Translations under genes and position numbers: made by a program
NCBI RefSeq assembly: GCF_018070345.1
Contig: NZ_JAGPXX010000029.1
Span: 1-64,000 of the forward strand
DNA from: Streptomyces sp. F63
GTDB lineage: Bacteria > Actinomycetota > Actinomycetes > Streptomycetales > Streptomycetaceae
DNA length: 64,000 nt
Reading direction: 5' to 3'
In this document: one piece after another, positions 6,900-16,839 of the stretch
Layout: each line of letters opens with the position of its first letter
Position numbering within the stretch: position 1 is the stretch's first letter
The notes under the pieces: model-generated
Databases searched by the model: none
Seen by the model: the letters and a program-made list of their open reading frames with translations, nothing else
Told to the model about the DNA's origin: nothing

Positions 6900-7126
6900 G
6901 GAGCTTGTGCCACCCAAGGAAGGATCATGTGCTGACCGCTGGAGCCGCGGCTCGGGTCAGGAAGACGGAATGCCGGACAGGATGCGTTGCTCGATAGGCG
7001 CGGGAAAGGACGGTGGCGACCACTGATCGCACACCGACCCGGGGCAGCGTAGCGTCCCCGGGTGAACGTCCGACGGGCGGCCGGGACCGGGGAGGGCGGA
7101 CCCTTCCGCCGGGCGGCGCCCGCGGC

Positions 7127-7828
7127 TCAAGCGGAGCGCAGCCGTCCGCGTTTGCGCCAGGCGACGGCCAGGGCGGTGAGCCCGCTCAGTGCGATGAAGC
7201 CCATCGCGACCAGGAAGGCGGGTGAGGTCGGGGTGGCGGCACGGCTGCCGGCGATCACGTACGCGGCGGTGTTGGGGATGCTGCCCAGACCGGTGGCGAG
7301 CAGGAACGGCAGCAGCCGCATGCGGGACACCGCCGCGCAGTAGTTGGCCGCGGCGAAGGGCACCCCGGGGAAGAGGCGCACCGCGAGGACGGAGCGGAAG
7401 CCGTGGTCGCTGAGCTGCCGGTCGGCCGCGGCCAGCCAGCGCCCGCGCAGCAGCGGCCGCAGGGCGTCCTGGCCCAGGGCGCGGCCGAGGACGAAGGCGA
7501 TGCCCGCGCCGATCACCGTGCCCGCGATGGTGGCCACCAGCCCGAACTGCGAGCCGAACAGGGCGCCCCCGGCCAGGTTCAGCACCGGACGGGGCAGCAG
7601 CGCGGCCGTGCACAGCCCGTAGGCGGCGGCGAAGAGCACCACGGCGCCCCCGCCGGAGATCCGCGGCGGCCAGCCGGCGGTGAGGAGCCGGTGCGGTTCC
7701 AGCAGGGCGACGGCCGTCGCCCCGCAGCCGACGATGAGCACGAGCAGGACGAGCCGCGACCACGGGGAGAGCAGGATCCCGGCCGTACGGGCGGCGAGGC
7801 CGAGAGGCTGCGGGGCAGGGTGGTGCAT
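7127..7828 (-). CDS. TVP38/TMEM64 (VTT-domain) membrane protein
   Basis: This 233-residue membrane protein has the VTT/DedA-like fold: an N-terminal helix (RLVLLVLIVGCGATAVALL), then LFAAAYGLCTAALLPRP and NLAGGALFGSQFGLVAT. The family motif region ARLFPGVPFAAANY appears here as VRLFPGVPFAAANYCAA, followed by FLLATGLGSIPNTAAYVIAG. It ends in a basic tail (WRKRGRLRSA). VTT proteins have been linked to lipid scrambling and undecaprenyl-phosphate or phospholipid transport, and nearby UppP makes a lipid-carrier role attractive, but that is inference. Confidence 0.85.
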   Translation of the reverse strand: MHHPAPQPLGLAARTAGILLSPWSRLVLLVLIVGCGATAVALLEPHRLLTAGWPPRISGGGAVVLFAAAYGLCTAALLPRPVLNLAGGALFGSQFGLVATIAGTVIGAGIAFVLGRALGQDALRPLLRGRWLAAADRQLSDHGFRSVLAVRLFPGVPFAAANYCAAVSRMRLLPFLLATGLGSIPNTAAYVIAGSRAATPTSPAFLVAMGFIALSGLTALAVAWRKRGRLRSA

Positions 7829-8216
7829 GCGGGGAGCCTAGCCGACCGCTCGCGGTGATCGCCGCACACGTGTGCTCCCGCGCTGGGGAGGACGGGAGCC
7901 GTCGCCGCCAAATCCGGTGGACGGCGCACGGTTCGGCGGCGATGCTTGGCGCATGGTCCGGCACACCTTCCTCCTGGTCGGGTCCGCGCTCGCGGACCCT
8001 CCGAAGGCTGCCGCCGGCCACCTCCCGGCAGGGGCCGGGGCCCCGCCGGCCGCGGCGGCCCCCGCTGCCGTCGGCGCCGCCGCCGCGGCCTGCGCCGCTC
8101 CGGCTCCCGGCGGCGCCCGAAGCTGACCCTCCCCGGATCGTCCGGCGGACCCCGCAGGGGGAGGGTCGGCCGGCTCCAGGGGTCCCGCCTCCACTCCTCA
8201 CATCCGGGGATGAACC
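7829..8216. other. Gene-poor spacer upstream of tuf3
   Basis: This 388-bp GC-rich stretch separates the divergent VTT gene and tuf3, and both promoters should be here. The only plus-strand ORF is 57 codons (7953-8126), nearly all Ala, Pro and Gly, without a ribosome binding site, and I do not call it a gene. GGGGATGAACC just before 8217 holds a weak ribosome binding site for tuf3. Confidence 0.5.
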
Positions 8217-9389
<1,173 letters not shown>

Positions 9390-9407
9390 GCCCGGGTCAC
9401 CGGCCGG

Positions 9408-9441
9408 CGGGCGGACGGGCGACGGGCGGCCCGTCCGCCCG
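9408..9441. terminator. Terminator hairpin after tuf3
   Basis: The perfect 13-bp stem CGGGCGGACGGGC / GCCCGTCCGCCCG with an 8-nt loop begins 18 bp after the tuf3 stop codon. Confidence 0.75.
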
Positions 9442-9473
9442 TGCCGGGGGCGGGGGTCCGCCCGCCCGTGCCC

Positions 9474-9510
9474 GGCGGCGGCCCGCCCCCCGGGGGTGCG
9501 GGCCGCCGCC
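9474..9510. terminator. Second hairpin after tuf3
   Basis: The perfect 13-bp stem GGCGGCGGCCCGC / GCGGGCCGCCGCC with an 11-nt loop lies downstream of the first. Together they make a tandem terminator that insulates the patatin gene. Confidence 0.65.
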
Positions 9511-9604
9511 GTGTCCCCGGGACGCGGACCCGGTTCCGCGCGGCCGTCACGCGGTGCCAGACTGCTCGCACGGGAGACCGACCGGACGGTAGGAGGGGTG
9601 GGGC

Positions 9605-10450
9605 ATGGCGGAGACGGCACTGGTGCTCGGCGGCGGAGGGCTCACCGGGATCGGCTGGGAGGCCGGTGTCCTGGCCGGGCTGGCCGAGGCCGGCGCCGAC
9701 CCGGGCGCGGCGGACGTGGTGATCGGCACCTCCGCCGGATCCGTCGTCGGCGCGCAGCTCACCTCCGGCAGCATCACCCCCGAGCAGCTCTACGAACGTC
9801 AACTCGCCGAACCCCGGGGCGAGGTGGCCGGACGGGTGGGGCCAGCGGTGATGTCGCGCTACGCTTTGGCGGCCCTCCGCTCCCGCGACAGCCGCGCCTT
9901 CGGCCGGCGCATGGGCCGGCTGGCCCTCGCCACCCGGACGACGGCCGGCGAGGCGGACCGGCGGGCGGTCATCGGACGGCGGCTGCTCTCCCACACCTGG
10001 CCGGAACGGCGGCTTCTGATCACCGCCGTCGACGCCGCCACCGGGGAGTTCCGTGTGTTCGACGCGGCGAGCGGTGTGGGGATCGTGGACGCGGTCGCCG
10101 CGAGCTGCGCGGTCCCGGGCGTCTGGCCGCCCGTCACCATCGGCGGCCGGCACTGGATCGACGGCGGGGTCCGGTCGAGTGCCAATGCCGACGTGGCCGA
10201 CGGCTGCCGCCGCGTCCTGGTCCTCGCCCCGATGGCCGGCGGCGGCGGGCCCGTTCCGACGGTGCGCGCCCAGGCGGAACGGCTCGCGGCGGGCGGTGCC
10301 CGGGTCGAGCTCATCACCCCGGACCGGGCCGCCCGTGCCGCCTTCGGCCGCAACCCGCTGGACCCGGCGCGCCGGGCGGCCGCCGCCCGGGCGGGCCGTG
10401 CCCAGGCGGCGGCCCACGCGACCGCGGTCAAGGCCCTCTGGCGGGACTGA
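9605..10450 (+). CDS. Patatin-like phospholipase family protein
   Basis: This 281-residue hydrolase starts METALVLGGGGLTGIGWEAG in effect (MAETALVLGGGG...). It has the patatin oxyanion-hole motif GGGGLTGIG, the nucleophile elbow GTSAGS (catalytic Ser near residue 45) and the catalytic Asp in WIDGGVRSSANAD. The family hydrolyses acyl lipids with a Ser-Asp dyad; the substrate is unknown. No signal peptide is visible, so it is cytoplasmic or membrane-peripheral. The ribosome binding site is GGAGGGGTGGGGC just before the ATG. The next gene starts 125 bp on. Confidence 0.88.
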   Translation: MAETALVLGGGGLTGIGWEAGVLAGLAEAGADPGAADVVIGTSAGSVVGAQLTSGSITPEQLYERQLAEPRGEVAGRVGPAVMSRYALAALRSRDSRAFGRRMGRLALATRTTAGEADRRAVIGRRLLSHTWPERRLLITAVDAATGEFRVFDAASGVGIVDAVAASCAVPGVWPPVTIGGRHWIDGGVRSSANADVADGCRRVLVLAPMAGGGGPVPTVRAQAERLAAGGARVELITPDRAARAAFGRNPLDPARRAAAARAGRAQAAAHATAVKALWRD

Positions 10451-10575
10451 ACGGGTCCCGCGCGGCGGCCCGTCACTCCGCCGCGCACCCGTCCGCCCGG
10501 CCAACCGCGCCCCGGCCGCCGCACGAGCCCCGCCGGCGGCCGGAGCGCCACCGCCGGAAGCGGCACAATGGGCGG

Positions 10576-11439
10576 GTGGACGAGCCGATACCGGTGACCC
10601 GTGCCGTGGACCACGGCACGGCGAAACTCATGCCCGACACCGACCGGCCGCGCGCCTGGCTGCTCACCGTGGACGGCGCGCCGCAGTCGTATGTCGACCT
10701 CGACGCGCCCGCGCACCTGGAGTTCGAGTACGCGCGGCGGATCGCGCACGTCCTCGACACCGCCGCCGCGAGCGCGGAGAGCGTCCGGACCGGAGCGGGG
10801 CCGGACGTGCTGCACCTCGGCGGCGGCGCGCTGTCGCTGCCCCGCCATGTCGCCGCGGTCCGCCCCGGCGCCCGCCAGACCGTCGTCGACGCCGACCGCG
10901 CCCTGCTCCGCCTCGTCACCGACCACCTCCCGCTGCCCCCGGGCAACGGCATCGAACTGCACGCCGCCGACGCCCGCGCCTGGCTGGAGAGCGCGCCCCC
11001 GGCGGCGTACGACGTGCTGGTCGCCGACGTGTTCGGCGGCTCACGGGTGCCCGCGCACCTCACCTCCGTCGAGTACGCCCGCGCGGCCGCCCGGGTGCTG
11101 CGCCCCGGCGGGGTCTACACGGCCAACCTCGCCGACGCGGCCCCGTTCGAGTTCCTCCGCTCCCAACTGGCCAATTTCGCAGCCGTGTTCGAGCACCTCT
11201 GTGTGATCGCCGAACCCGCCGTGCTGCGCGGCCGGCGCTTCGGCAACACCGTCCTGGCCGCCTCCCGGGAGGAGCTGCCGGTGGCGGAGCTCGCCCGGCG
11301 CTGCGCCGCCGATCCCTTCCCGGCCCGGGTGGAGCACGGCGGCGCCCTGGCCCGGCTGACGGCCGGCGCGGCCGTGGTGCGGGACGGGGAGGCCGCGCCG
11401 TCCCCCGTTCCGCCGGAAGGCGCCTTCAGCATCGGCTGA
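10576..11439 (+). CDS. Spermidine-synthase-fold methyltransferase-like protein
   Basis: This 287-residue protein resembles polyamine aminopropyltransferases and related Rossmann-fold enzymes. VLHLGGGALSLPRHVAA is the nucleotide-binding loop. TVVDADRALLRLV holds the acidic residue after strand 2. YDVLVADVFGGSRVPAHLTS is the DxFGG-like active-site region, followed by the conserved LRPGGVYTANLAD. Actinobacterial proteins of this size are often labelled spermidine synthase without proof, and real substrates are uncertain. The GTG at 10576 is used because it precedes the conserved start; an overlapping ATG at 10569 is in another frame. Confidence 0.75.
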   Translation: MDEPIPVTRAVDHGTAKLMPDTDRPRAWLLTVDGAPQSYVDLDAPAHLEFEYARRIAHVLDTAAASAESVRTGAGPDVLHLGGGALSLPRHVAAVRPGARQTVVDADRALLRLVTDHLPLPPGNGIELHAADARAWLESAPPAAYDVLVADVFGGSRVPAHLTSVEYARAAARVLRPGGVYTANLADAAPFEFLRSQLANFAAVFEHLCVIAEPAVLRGRRFGNTVLAASREELPVAELARRCAADPFPARVEHGGALARLTAGAAVVRDGEAAPSPVPPEGAFSIG

Positions 11440-11547
11440 CCGCGTCCTCGCCGCCCGCCCGCCGGCCGGCAGCCCGTCAGCCCGGCCGGCGCCCGCCGTG
11501 CGGCGTGAGAAGTGGGTCAGCGGCATGGCCGGATCCTCGGCGTGACG

Positions 11548-11588
11548 CCGCCCGCCCCGCCAGCGGTTTTCGGCGGCGGGGCGGGCGG
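11548..11588. terminator. Bidirectional terminator between convergent genes
   Basis: The 14-bp stem CCGCCCGCCCCGCC / GGCGGGGCGGGCGG with a loop containing TTTT lies between the stop of the spermidine-synthase-like gene (+) and the stop of the repeat membrane protein (-). Confidence 0.75.
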
Positions 11589-11637
11589 GGTGCCGGAGCG
11601 CCGCGGCGACGGCTCGGAACAGCGGACCCGGGGCGGC

Positions 11638-12660
11638 TCAGGAGGACGTGAGCGGCCGCAGCGTGTTCATGATCTTCCTGATGGTCGCGTCCGCGAGCTC
11701 TTCCTCGACGCCCTTGGCGGCGTAGAGGCACCAGACCGCGTAGTCACCGTTCTCCGTCTTGTAGGCGACGGTGTACGCCTTGCCGTCCGAGGAGCACTTG
11801 TTCTCCTTCTTCACCCCGGTGACCGTGGCGGAGGAGGAGTAGCCCTCGATCCCGTGCTCGCTCGTGAAGGCCTTGGCCTTCGTCACCTTGCGGGTGCCGG
11901 TCTCGTCCTGGTCGAAGGCGGCGAAGACCCAGACCTCGGCGGCCGTCTCGGCGGCGTTCTGCAGGCTCTTGGCACCCTGGGCGCCCTTGGTGCCGACACC
12001 CGCCAGGTCGGAGGTGTCGTCCCCGACCGTGCACCAGTCCTCCCCGTAGAAGGCCGGCGCGCTCATCATGATGACGGGCTTGGGGATGTCTTCCTCGCTG
12101 TTGGCGTCCTCGAAGCCGATGGAGAGCGTCGGGGACTCCACCTTCCAGTCCGAGGGGACGTCGAAGGCGTTCTGGCGCTTGGCGCTGACGACGGTCTGCC
12201 AGCCGTCGATCACGGGCTCGACCGCCGGATTGCCGCCGCGCGGGTTGTCGAGATCGCCGCTGTCCTCGCTCTCGGTGGGAGAGGGCGGGGCGGACACCGA
12301 CTTCTCCGGCCCCGGCTTGCCGCCGGCCTCCGGCTTGTCGTCGTCACCGCCGATGAGCAGGAAACCGGTGACACCACCGGCGACCAGGACCGCGAGCGCC
12401 GCCCCGATGGCGACGAGCTTCGTCTTCCTGCCGTCGTCCGGCGCCTGGGGCGCGCCGGGTGTCCCGGGCGCGGCCCACTGGCCGGTCGGCTGCTGGTACG
12501 GATTCGGCTGCTGGAACCCCGGCTGCTGATAGGGGTTCGGCTGCTGGAACCCCGGCTGCTGGTAGGGATTCGGCTGCGGTTGCCCCGGCCGCTGGTACGG
12601 ATTCGCGTTCGGGTCCTGCGGGTTCTGCTCGCCCCCGGGCGGCTGCTGTCCTGGCCACAT
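11638..12660 (-). CDS. Single-pass membrane protein with Pro/Gln repeat N-terminus
   Basis: This 340-residue protein begins MWPGQQPPGGEQNPQDPN and has a disordered cytoplasmic tail with three copies of a PNPYQQPGFQQ-type repeat. One membrane helix follows near residue 85 (LVAIGAALAVLVAGGVTGFLL). A Ser/Pro/Glu linker leads to an extracytoplasmic domain of about 200 residues containing SDWKVESPTLSIGFED and three cysteines (DWCTVGD, ENKCSS, VWCLYA). This layout is common among Streptomyces surface proteins of unknown role. The start is the ATG at 12660; the frame is open further upstream only because of GC bias. Confidence 0.8.
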   Translation of the reverse strand: MWPGQQPPGGEQNPQDPNANPYQRPGQPQPNPYQQPGFQQPNPYQQPGFQQPNPYQQPTGQWAAPGTPGAPQAPDDGRKTKLVAIGAALAVLVAGGVTGFLLIGGDDDKPEAGGKPGPEKSVSAPPSPTESEDSGDLDNPRGGNPAVEPVIDGWQTVVSAKRQNAFDVPSDWKVESPTLSIGFEDANSEEDIPKPVIMMSAPAFYGEDWCTVGDDTSDLAGVGTKGAQGAKSLQNAAETAAEVWVFAAFDQDETGTRKVTKAKAFTSEHGIEGYSSSATVTGVKKENKCSSDGKAYTVAYKTENGDYAVWCLYAAKGVEEELADATIRKIMNTLRPLTSS

Positions 12661-12885
12661 GGCGTAACCATAGAGCCGCCCGGCCCCGGCCTGCCACGCC
12701 GGGCCGGACTGCCGCACGAGCGGCGATCCGCGCCTCCGCGCGGGGCCGGTGCCCCGGGGCGCCCGTCCGCCGTACGGTACGCGGGACCACGCGGGCACGG
12801 AGCCCGCCGCGGTGCGCCGGAGCGGAGCGATGCGCCGCGGACGGCGCGCATGGCGCGGACGGTGCGGACGAGAATGGAGAAACCC

Positions 12886-13500
12886 ATGGCGGAACGGGCG
12901 TTGATCGGGGCGGTGGCGGGCCGGGAACCGGTCGTCCACGAGCGGGCGTTCACCGCGCCCACCTCGGTCGTGCTGGGCGAGGTCAGCCTGGCCGCGGGGT
13001 CGAGCGTCTGGTACCACACCGTGCTGCGCGCCGACTGCGGCCCGGTCGTCATCGGCGCGGACAGCAACATCCAGGACAACTGCACGGTCCATGTCGACCC
13101 CGGCTTCCCGGTGACCGTCGGCGAGCGGGTCTCCGTCGGCCACAACGCCGTTCTGCACGGCTGCACCGTCGAGGACGGCTGCCTGATCGGCATGGGGGCC
13201 ACGGTTCTCAACGGCGCGCACATCGGCGCCGGTTCGCTGGTCGCCGCGCAGGCCCTGGTGCCGCAGGGGATGCGGGTGCCGCCGGGCTCGCTGGTGGCGG
13301 GGGTGCCCGCCAAGGTGCGCCGGGAGCTGACCGGGGAGGAGCGGGAGGCCCTGCGGCTCAACGCGGCGATGTACCTGGAGCTGGCGGAGGCCCACCGCGA
13401 GGCGGCGGACGCGGGGCGCGGCGGGGACGAGAAGGCCGAGGAGAACGGCGAGAACGGCGAGGACGGCGAGGGGGAGCACGGCGGGGGCGGTTCCCGCTGA
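12886..13500 (+). CDS. Gamma-carbonic anhydrase family protein (left-handed beta-helix)
   Basis: This 204-residue hexapeptide-repeat protein contains GSSVWYHTVLRADCGPVVIG, SNIQDNCTVH, SVGHNAVLHGCTV and IGMGATVLNGAHIG. These match the YrdA/PaaY/CaiE branch of gamma-carbonic anhydrases; the zinc-ligand histidines are in the NCTVH and GHNAVLH segments. The C-terminus has a low-complexity Glu/Gly tail (residues about 180-204) not typical of the family. Enzyme activity is not assured, as many homologues are of unknown function. The ribosome binding site GGAGA is 5 nt before the ATG at 12886. Confidence 0.88.
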   Translation: MAERALIGAVAGREPVVHERAFTAPTSVVLGEVSLAAGSSVWYHTVLRADCGPVVIGADSNIQDNCTVHVDPGFPVTVGERVSVGHNAVLHGCTVEDGCLIGMGATVLNGAHIGAGSLVAAQALVPQGMRVPPGSLVAGVPAKVRRELTGEEREALRLNAAMYLELAEAHREAADAGRGGDEKAEENGENGEDGEGEHGGGGSR

Positions 13501-13606
13501 GGTGCCGCCGGGGACCGGCCGTTGACCGCCCCGCCGGTGCGCCGTGGGGTGAAGGTCACAGCCGGTTCCCGGTCCCGGCGGGGCTACCGCTGAGTACCGT
13601 GGCCGG

Positions 13607-14431
13607 GTGCCGAAGAAGCAGAAGCTGTTCCCCGCCCTCGCGGCCTGGCGCCGCCGGACGCTCTCGCGGGCCGTGCACCGCGGCGCGCGCTGGGTGCGGG
13701 AGACCGGAGCCGTCACCGCGGACCGCCCGGGCCCGTACCGCTTCGGCCGGATCGGCGAGGGCACCCGGCTCGCGTACCCCCAGGGCACGGTGTTCGGGGA
13801 GGAGTGGATACGCCTCGGTGAGCACTGCGTGATAGGCGAACAGGTCACGCTCACCGCCGGGATGATGCCCGGGCTGGACCTCGGCCCCGACCCCGTGCTG
13901 ACCCTGGGCAACGGCGTGGTGCTGGGCCGGGGGAGCCATGTGGTGGCCTCGCGGCCGGTGGTCTTCGGCGACGACGTCTTCTGCGGCCCGTATGTCTACG
14001 TCACCAGCGACAACCACTCCTACGACGACCCCGGCACCCCCGTGGGCCGCCAGTGGCCGCGCACCGCGCCGGTCGAGATCGGCTCCGGCAGCTGGCTCGG
14101 CGCGGGCGCGGTGATACTGCCCGGGGCGCGGCTCGGCCGCAATGTGGTGGTGGCCGCCGGTTCGGTGGTGCGCGGCACGGTCCCCGACCACGCGGTGGTG
14201 GCCGGGGCGCCGGCCCGGGTGGTCCGCCGCTGGGAGCCGGGGGCGGGCTGGCAGCCGCCGCTGCGGACGCCGGCGCCGGTCCCGCCGCCCGGGGACGCCA
14301 CGCCGGAGCAGCTGCGCGCGCTGGAGGGGGCCACGCCGGAGCAGCTGCGGGCACTGGCCGCGCTCGGCTCCCTCACGGAGGACCTCCCGCCGGGGGAAGC
14401 GGACGCGGACCGGGCACCGGCCGGCCGCTGA
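13607..14431 (+). CDS. Hexapeptide-repeat acyltransferase
   Basis: This 274-residue left-handed beta-helix acyltransferase starts with GTG. Repeats include LGEHCVIGEQVTLTAG and LGNGVVLGRGSHVVAS. The WbbJ/LacA-type active-site segment YVTSDNHSYDDPG carries the catalytic His, and SWLGAGAVILPGARLG and GSVVRGTVPDHAVVAG follow. The last 70 residues repeat TPEQLRAL twice and are probably disordered. Such enzymes O-acetylate sugars or cell-envelope glycans. The donor is probably acetyl-CoA, and the acceptor is unknown. It follows the other beta-helix gene by 106 bp. Confidence 0.85.
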   Translation: MPKKQKLFPALAAWRRRTLSRAVHRGARWVRETGAVTADRPGPYRFGRIGEGTRLAYPQGTVFGEEWIRLGEHCVIGEQVTLTAGMMPGLDLGPDPVLTLGNGVVLGRGSHVVASRPVVFGDDVFCGPYVYVTSDNHSYDDPGTPVGRQWPRTAPVEIGSGSWLGAGAVILPGARLGRNVVVAAGSVVRGTVPDHAVVAGAPARVVRRWEPGAGWQPPLRTPAPVPPPGDATPEQLRALEGATPEQLRALAALGSLTEDLPPGEADADRAPAGR

Positions 14432-14499
14432 CCGCCCGGGCGCGGACGGCGGACGGCGGGGTACCGTCACGGGCACGGGACGAGGAGGGGAGACCCGGC

Positions 14500-14589
14500 A
14501 TGAGCAACCGCGGACTGCGGATCCTGCTGGCCGTGGCGGTCGCCGTCCAGGGGATCGCGCTGCTGATGTACGCGCTCCGGCGTCACTGA
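14500..14589 (+). CDS. 29-residue single-helix membrane peptide
   Basis: A tiny ORF reads MSNRGLRILLAVAVAVQG then IALLMYALRRH, one hydrophobic helix with basic ends. GAGGGG lies about 9 nt upstream of the ATG, a good ribosome binding site. It is too short for most gene finders, but charge pattern and ribosome binding site support it. Function is unknown. Confidence 0.6.
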   Translation: MSNRGLRILLAVAVAVQGIALLMYALRRH

Positions 14590-14748
14590 CCGGTGCGGTA
14601 CCCGAACACGCCCGCGCACCCCGGCCCGAGGACGTCGGGGACGGCCCGCGGCCCGGGGACGTCCGTGGTGGACGGGACGCCGGAGCCGGACCGGGCGTCC
14701 GCCGTGGCCGGGAGGAGGCCCGGGGCGGCGGGCCCGTTCCCCGGGCCG

Positions 14749-15621
14749 TCAGCCCGCCGTGAGCAGGGTGGTGCCGAGCAGAGCCAGCCCCGCGCCGACC
14801 GCCTGCACCCCCAGCAGCCGCTCCTTGAGCAGGCCGCGCGCCGCGAGCGCGGTGACGACCGGATAGAGCGAGGCGAGCACCGCGGCGACGGTGACCGGCC
14901 CGTGCTGGGCGGCGAGCGCGTAGGTGCCGTTCGCCGCGACGTCGGCGAGGCCCACGAAGGCCAGGGAGGGCAGCGCGGCGCGGAGCGCGTCCGGTCCGCC
15001 CCCCGCCCCCGGCGGCAGGGCCGCGCCGCCGCGCCGCACGGACACCAGCAGCGAGGCGCCGCCGACCGCGATGTTCGCCAGCCGCTGGACGAAGAGGGCG
15101 AGGAACAGGCCGTTCAGCGTCGAGGACGCCTCCGCGATGAGGGCCATCACCGTGCCGAAGCCGAACGCCGCCACCAGGGTGTAGAGGACCGCGCGCCGCT
15201 GGACCGGCGCACCGCGCAGTTCGGGACCGCCCGCCAGCAGCACCCCGGCCACGGCGACCAGGATGCCCACGGCCTGCAGGAGCCCCGGGCGCTCGCCGAG
15301 CACCAGCCCCACCCCGACCGGCACGGCGACCCCGATAGACCCCAGGGGCGAGACGACGCCCATCGGGCCGAGGGCCAGGGCCTTGTAGAAGGCGAACATG
15401 GCGGCGGGCCCGGCCACACCGGCGGCCACCGCGAACCACAGCTGCGGTCCGGCCTCCCGCCAGGCGCCGGTGAGCAGCACGATCACTCCCAGCACCGCCG
15501 CCGCGATGGTCTGGGAGACCACGACCACGGTGAGCGCGGGGATACGGCGGGTCAGCAGCCCGCCGCCGAAGTCGGCAAGCCCCCAGAGGAGACTGGAGGC
15601 GAGGGCGAGGACCGCGGTCAT
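14749..15621 (-). CDS. EamA-family (DMT superfamily) transporter
   Basis: This 290-residue protein has ten hydrophobic segments in two EamA repeats. The N-terminal one is LASSLLWGLADFGGGLLTRR with KALALGPMGVVSPLGSIGV, and the C-terminal one LVAAFGFGTVMALIAEAS with PVTVAAVLASLYPVVTALAA and KERLLGVQAVGAGLAL. DMT transporters move amino acids, metabolites or drugs across the membrane. A GGGGGAA ribosome binding site precedes the ATG at 15621. It is divergent from an XRE-cupin regulator that probably controls it, so the substrate may be the ligand of that cupin. Confidence 0.88.
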   Translation of the reverse strand: MTAVLALASSLLWGLADFGGGLLTRRIPALTVVVVSQTIAAAVLGVIVLLTGAWREAGPQLWFAVAAGVAGPAAMFAFYKALALGPMGVVSPLGSIGVAVPVGVGLVLGERPGLLQAVGILVAVAGVLLAGGPELRGAPVQRRAVLYTLVAAFGFGTVMALIAEASSTLNGLFLALFVQRLANIAVGGASLLVSVRRGGAALPPGAGGGPDALRAALPSLAFVGLADVAANGTYALAAQHGPVTVAAVLASLYPVVTALAARGLLKERLLGVQAVGAGLALLGTTLLTAG

Positions 15622-15730
15622 GTGTTCCCCCGAAGTACTGGAAGTGCAGTGCGATGGACGTTCCGGTGCATCACACAGTAGTACAGGATACTGAACCGAT
15701 ACATCAAAAAGATTGGACCCCGGACTCGCT
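15622..15730. promoter_or_regulatory. Shared control region of the transporter and XRE-cupin regulator
   Basis: This 109-bp divergent region is AT-richer than its surroundings. It includes GTAGTACAGGATACTG around 15675-15690, with interrupted GTA/TAC half-sites. It must hold both promoters, and XRE regulators often repress such neighbours. No operator can be fixed by eye. Confidence 0.45.
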
Positions 15731-16303
15731 GTGACGGACCTCGACCACCTCACCCAGTCCCTGGCGCGCAACCTCAGACGCTGGCGGGGCGAACGCGGCT
15801 TCACCCTGGACACCCTCGCCGCCCGCGCCGGAGTCAGCCGCGGCATGATCATCCAGATCGAGCAGGCCCGGACCAATCCGAGCGTCGGCACCACGGTGAA
15901 GCTCGCCGACGCCCTCGGCGTCAGCGTCACCGCCCTCCTCGACTACGACCAGGAGCCCCGGGTCCGGGTCGTGCAGCCCGAGGAGGCGGTGCGCATGTGG
16001 TCCACGGAGGCCGGCAGCGCCACCGTGCTGCTCGCCGGCGTCCAGGCCCCGGGGCCGCTGGAACTGTGGGGCTGGACGCTGGTGTCCGGCGAGGGCAGCA
16101 CGTCCGACGCGCACCCCGCCGGCACCCAGGAACTCCTGCACGTCCGGGCGGGGGAGCTGACGCTGGTGCTGGACGGGGAGGAGTACCGGGTCCCGGCCGG
16201 GTCGTCCGCCTCCTTCGAGGCCGACGTGCCGCACGGCTACCGCAACGACGGGACGGAGACCGTCGAGATGAGCATGGTGGTGTCGGTCCCGCCCGTCCGC
16301 TGA
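15731..16303 (+). CDS. XRE-family regulator with cupin domain
   Basis: This 190-residue protein has an N-terminal helix-turn-helix (residues about 8-62: LARNLRRWRGERGFTLDTLA, AGVSRGMIIQIEQARTNPS, KLADALGVSVTALLD). A C-terminal cupin_2 sensor domain follows (about 110-185: GTQELLHVRAGELTLVLDG, YRVPAGSSASFEADVPHGYR). Cupin His and Glu positions are present, so metal or metabolite binding is possible. The GTG at 15731 is preferred over a TTG six codons earlier. It is divergent from the EamA transporter and probably regulates it and itself. Confidence 0.88.
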   Translation: MTDLDHLTQSLARNLRRWRGERGFTLDTLAARAGVSRGMIIQIEQARTNPSVGTTVKLADALGVSVTALLDYDQEPRVRVVQPEEAVRMWSTEAGSATVLLAGVQAPGPLELWGWTLVSGEGSTSDAHPAGTQELLHVRAGELTLVLDGEEYRVPAGSSASFEADVPHGYRNDGTETVEMSMVVSVPPVR

Positions 16304-16355
16304 GGCGCCCGCGCACGGTGGAGCCCGGCCGCGGGCGTCCCGGGGGCGGCCCCGG

Positions 16356-16769
16356 TCAGCCGAGCCGCGGGATCTCGATGGCCGGGCAGCGGTCCATCAC
16401 CATGTCCAGACCGGCGGCGCGGACCCGCGCGTACGCCTGTTCGTCCACCACGCCGAGCTGGAACCAGACCGCTTTCGCGCCGATCGCCACCGCCTGGTCG
16501 GCGATCCGCCCCGCCAGCGCGCTGTTGACGAAGACGTCCACCACGTCCACCGGGAACGGGATCTCCGCCAGGGAGGCGTAGCCCCGCTCGCCGTGCACCG
16601 GCTCGGCCCTGGGGTGCACCGGCACGATGCGCTTGCCGAAGCGCTGCAGTACCGCCGCCACGCCGTGGGCGGCCCGCGCCCTGTTCGAGGACAGGCCCAC
16701 CACCGCCCAGGTGTCGCCGGTGCCGGTCAGGATCCGCCGGATCGTCTCCGTGTCCGCGTCTGTGTGCAT
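16356..16769 (-). CDS. CoA-binding domain protein (YccU type)
   Basis: This 137-residue protein has a Rossmann-type CoA_binding domain: TWAVVGLSSNRARAAHGVAA, KRIVPVHPRAEPVHGERGY, IPFPVDVVDVFVNSALAG and AKAVWFQLGVVDEQAY. The single-domain family matches E. coli YccU, whose function is not established. The start is the ATG at 16769. It is convergent with the XRE-cupin gene. Confidence 0.88.
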   Translation of the reverse strand: MHTDADTETIRRILTGTGDTWAVVGLSSNRARAAHGVAAVLQRFGKRIVPVHPRAEPVHGERGYASLAEIPFPVDVVDVFVNSALAGRIADQAVAIGAKAVWFQLGVVDEQAYARVRAAGLDMVMDRCPAIEIPRLG

Positions 16770-16839
16770 GCCGGCACGAACAGGCCGCGTTCCCGCGGCA
16801 TTCCCGCAGCCCTTAGGCTGACGGGATGGAGTCGCAGCG

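Noticed and set aside
7953..8126. 57-codon Ala/Pro-rich ORF before tuf3
   Set aside because: No ribosome binding site and a composition expected from chance, though a short leader peptide cannot be fully excluded.
11638..13911. 757-codon minus-strand frame including the repeat membrane protein
   Set aside because: Only the part from ATG 12660 is coherent protein. The upstream part is antisense to the carbonic anhydrase and acyltransferase genes.
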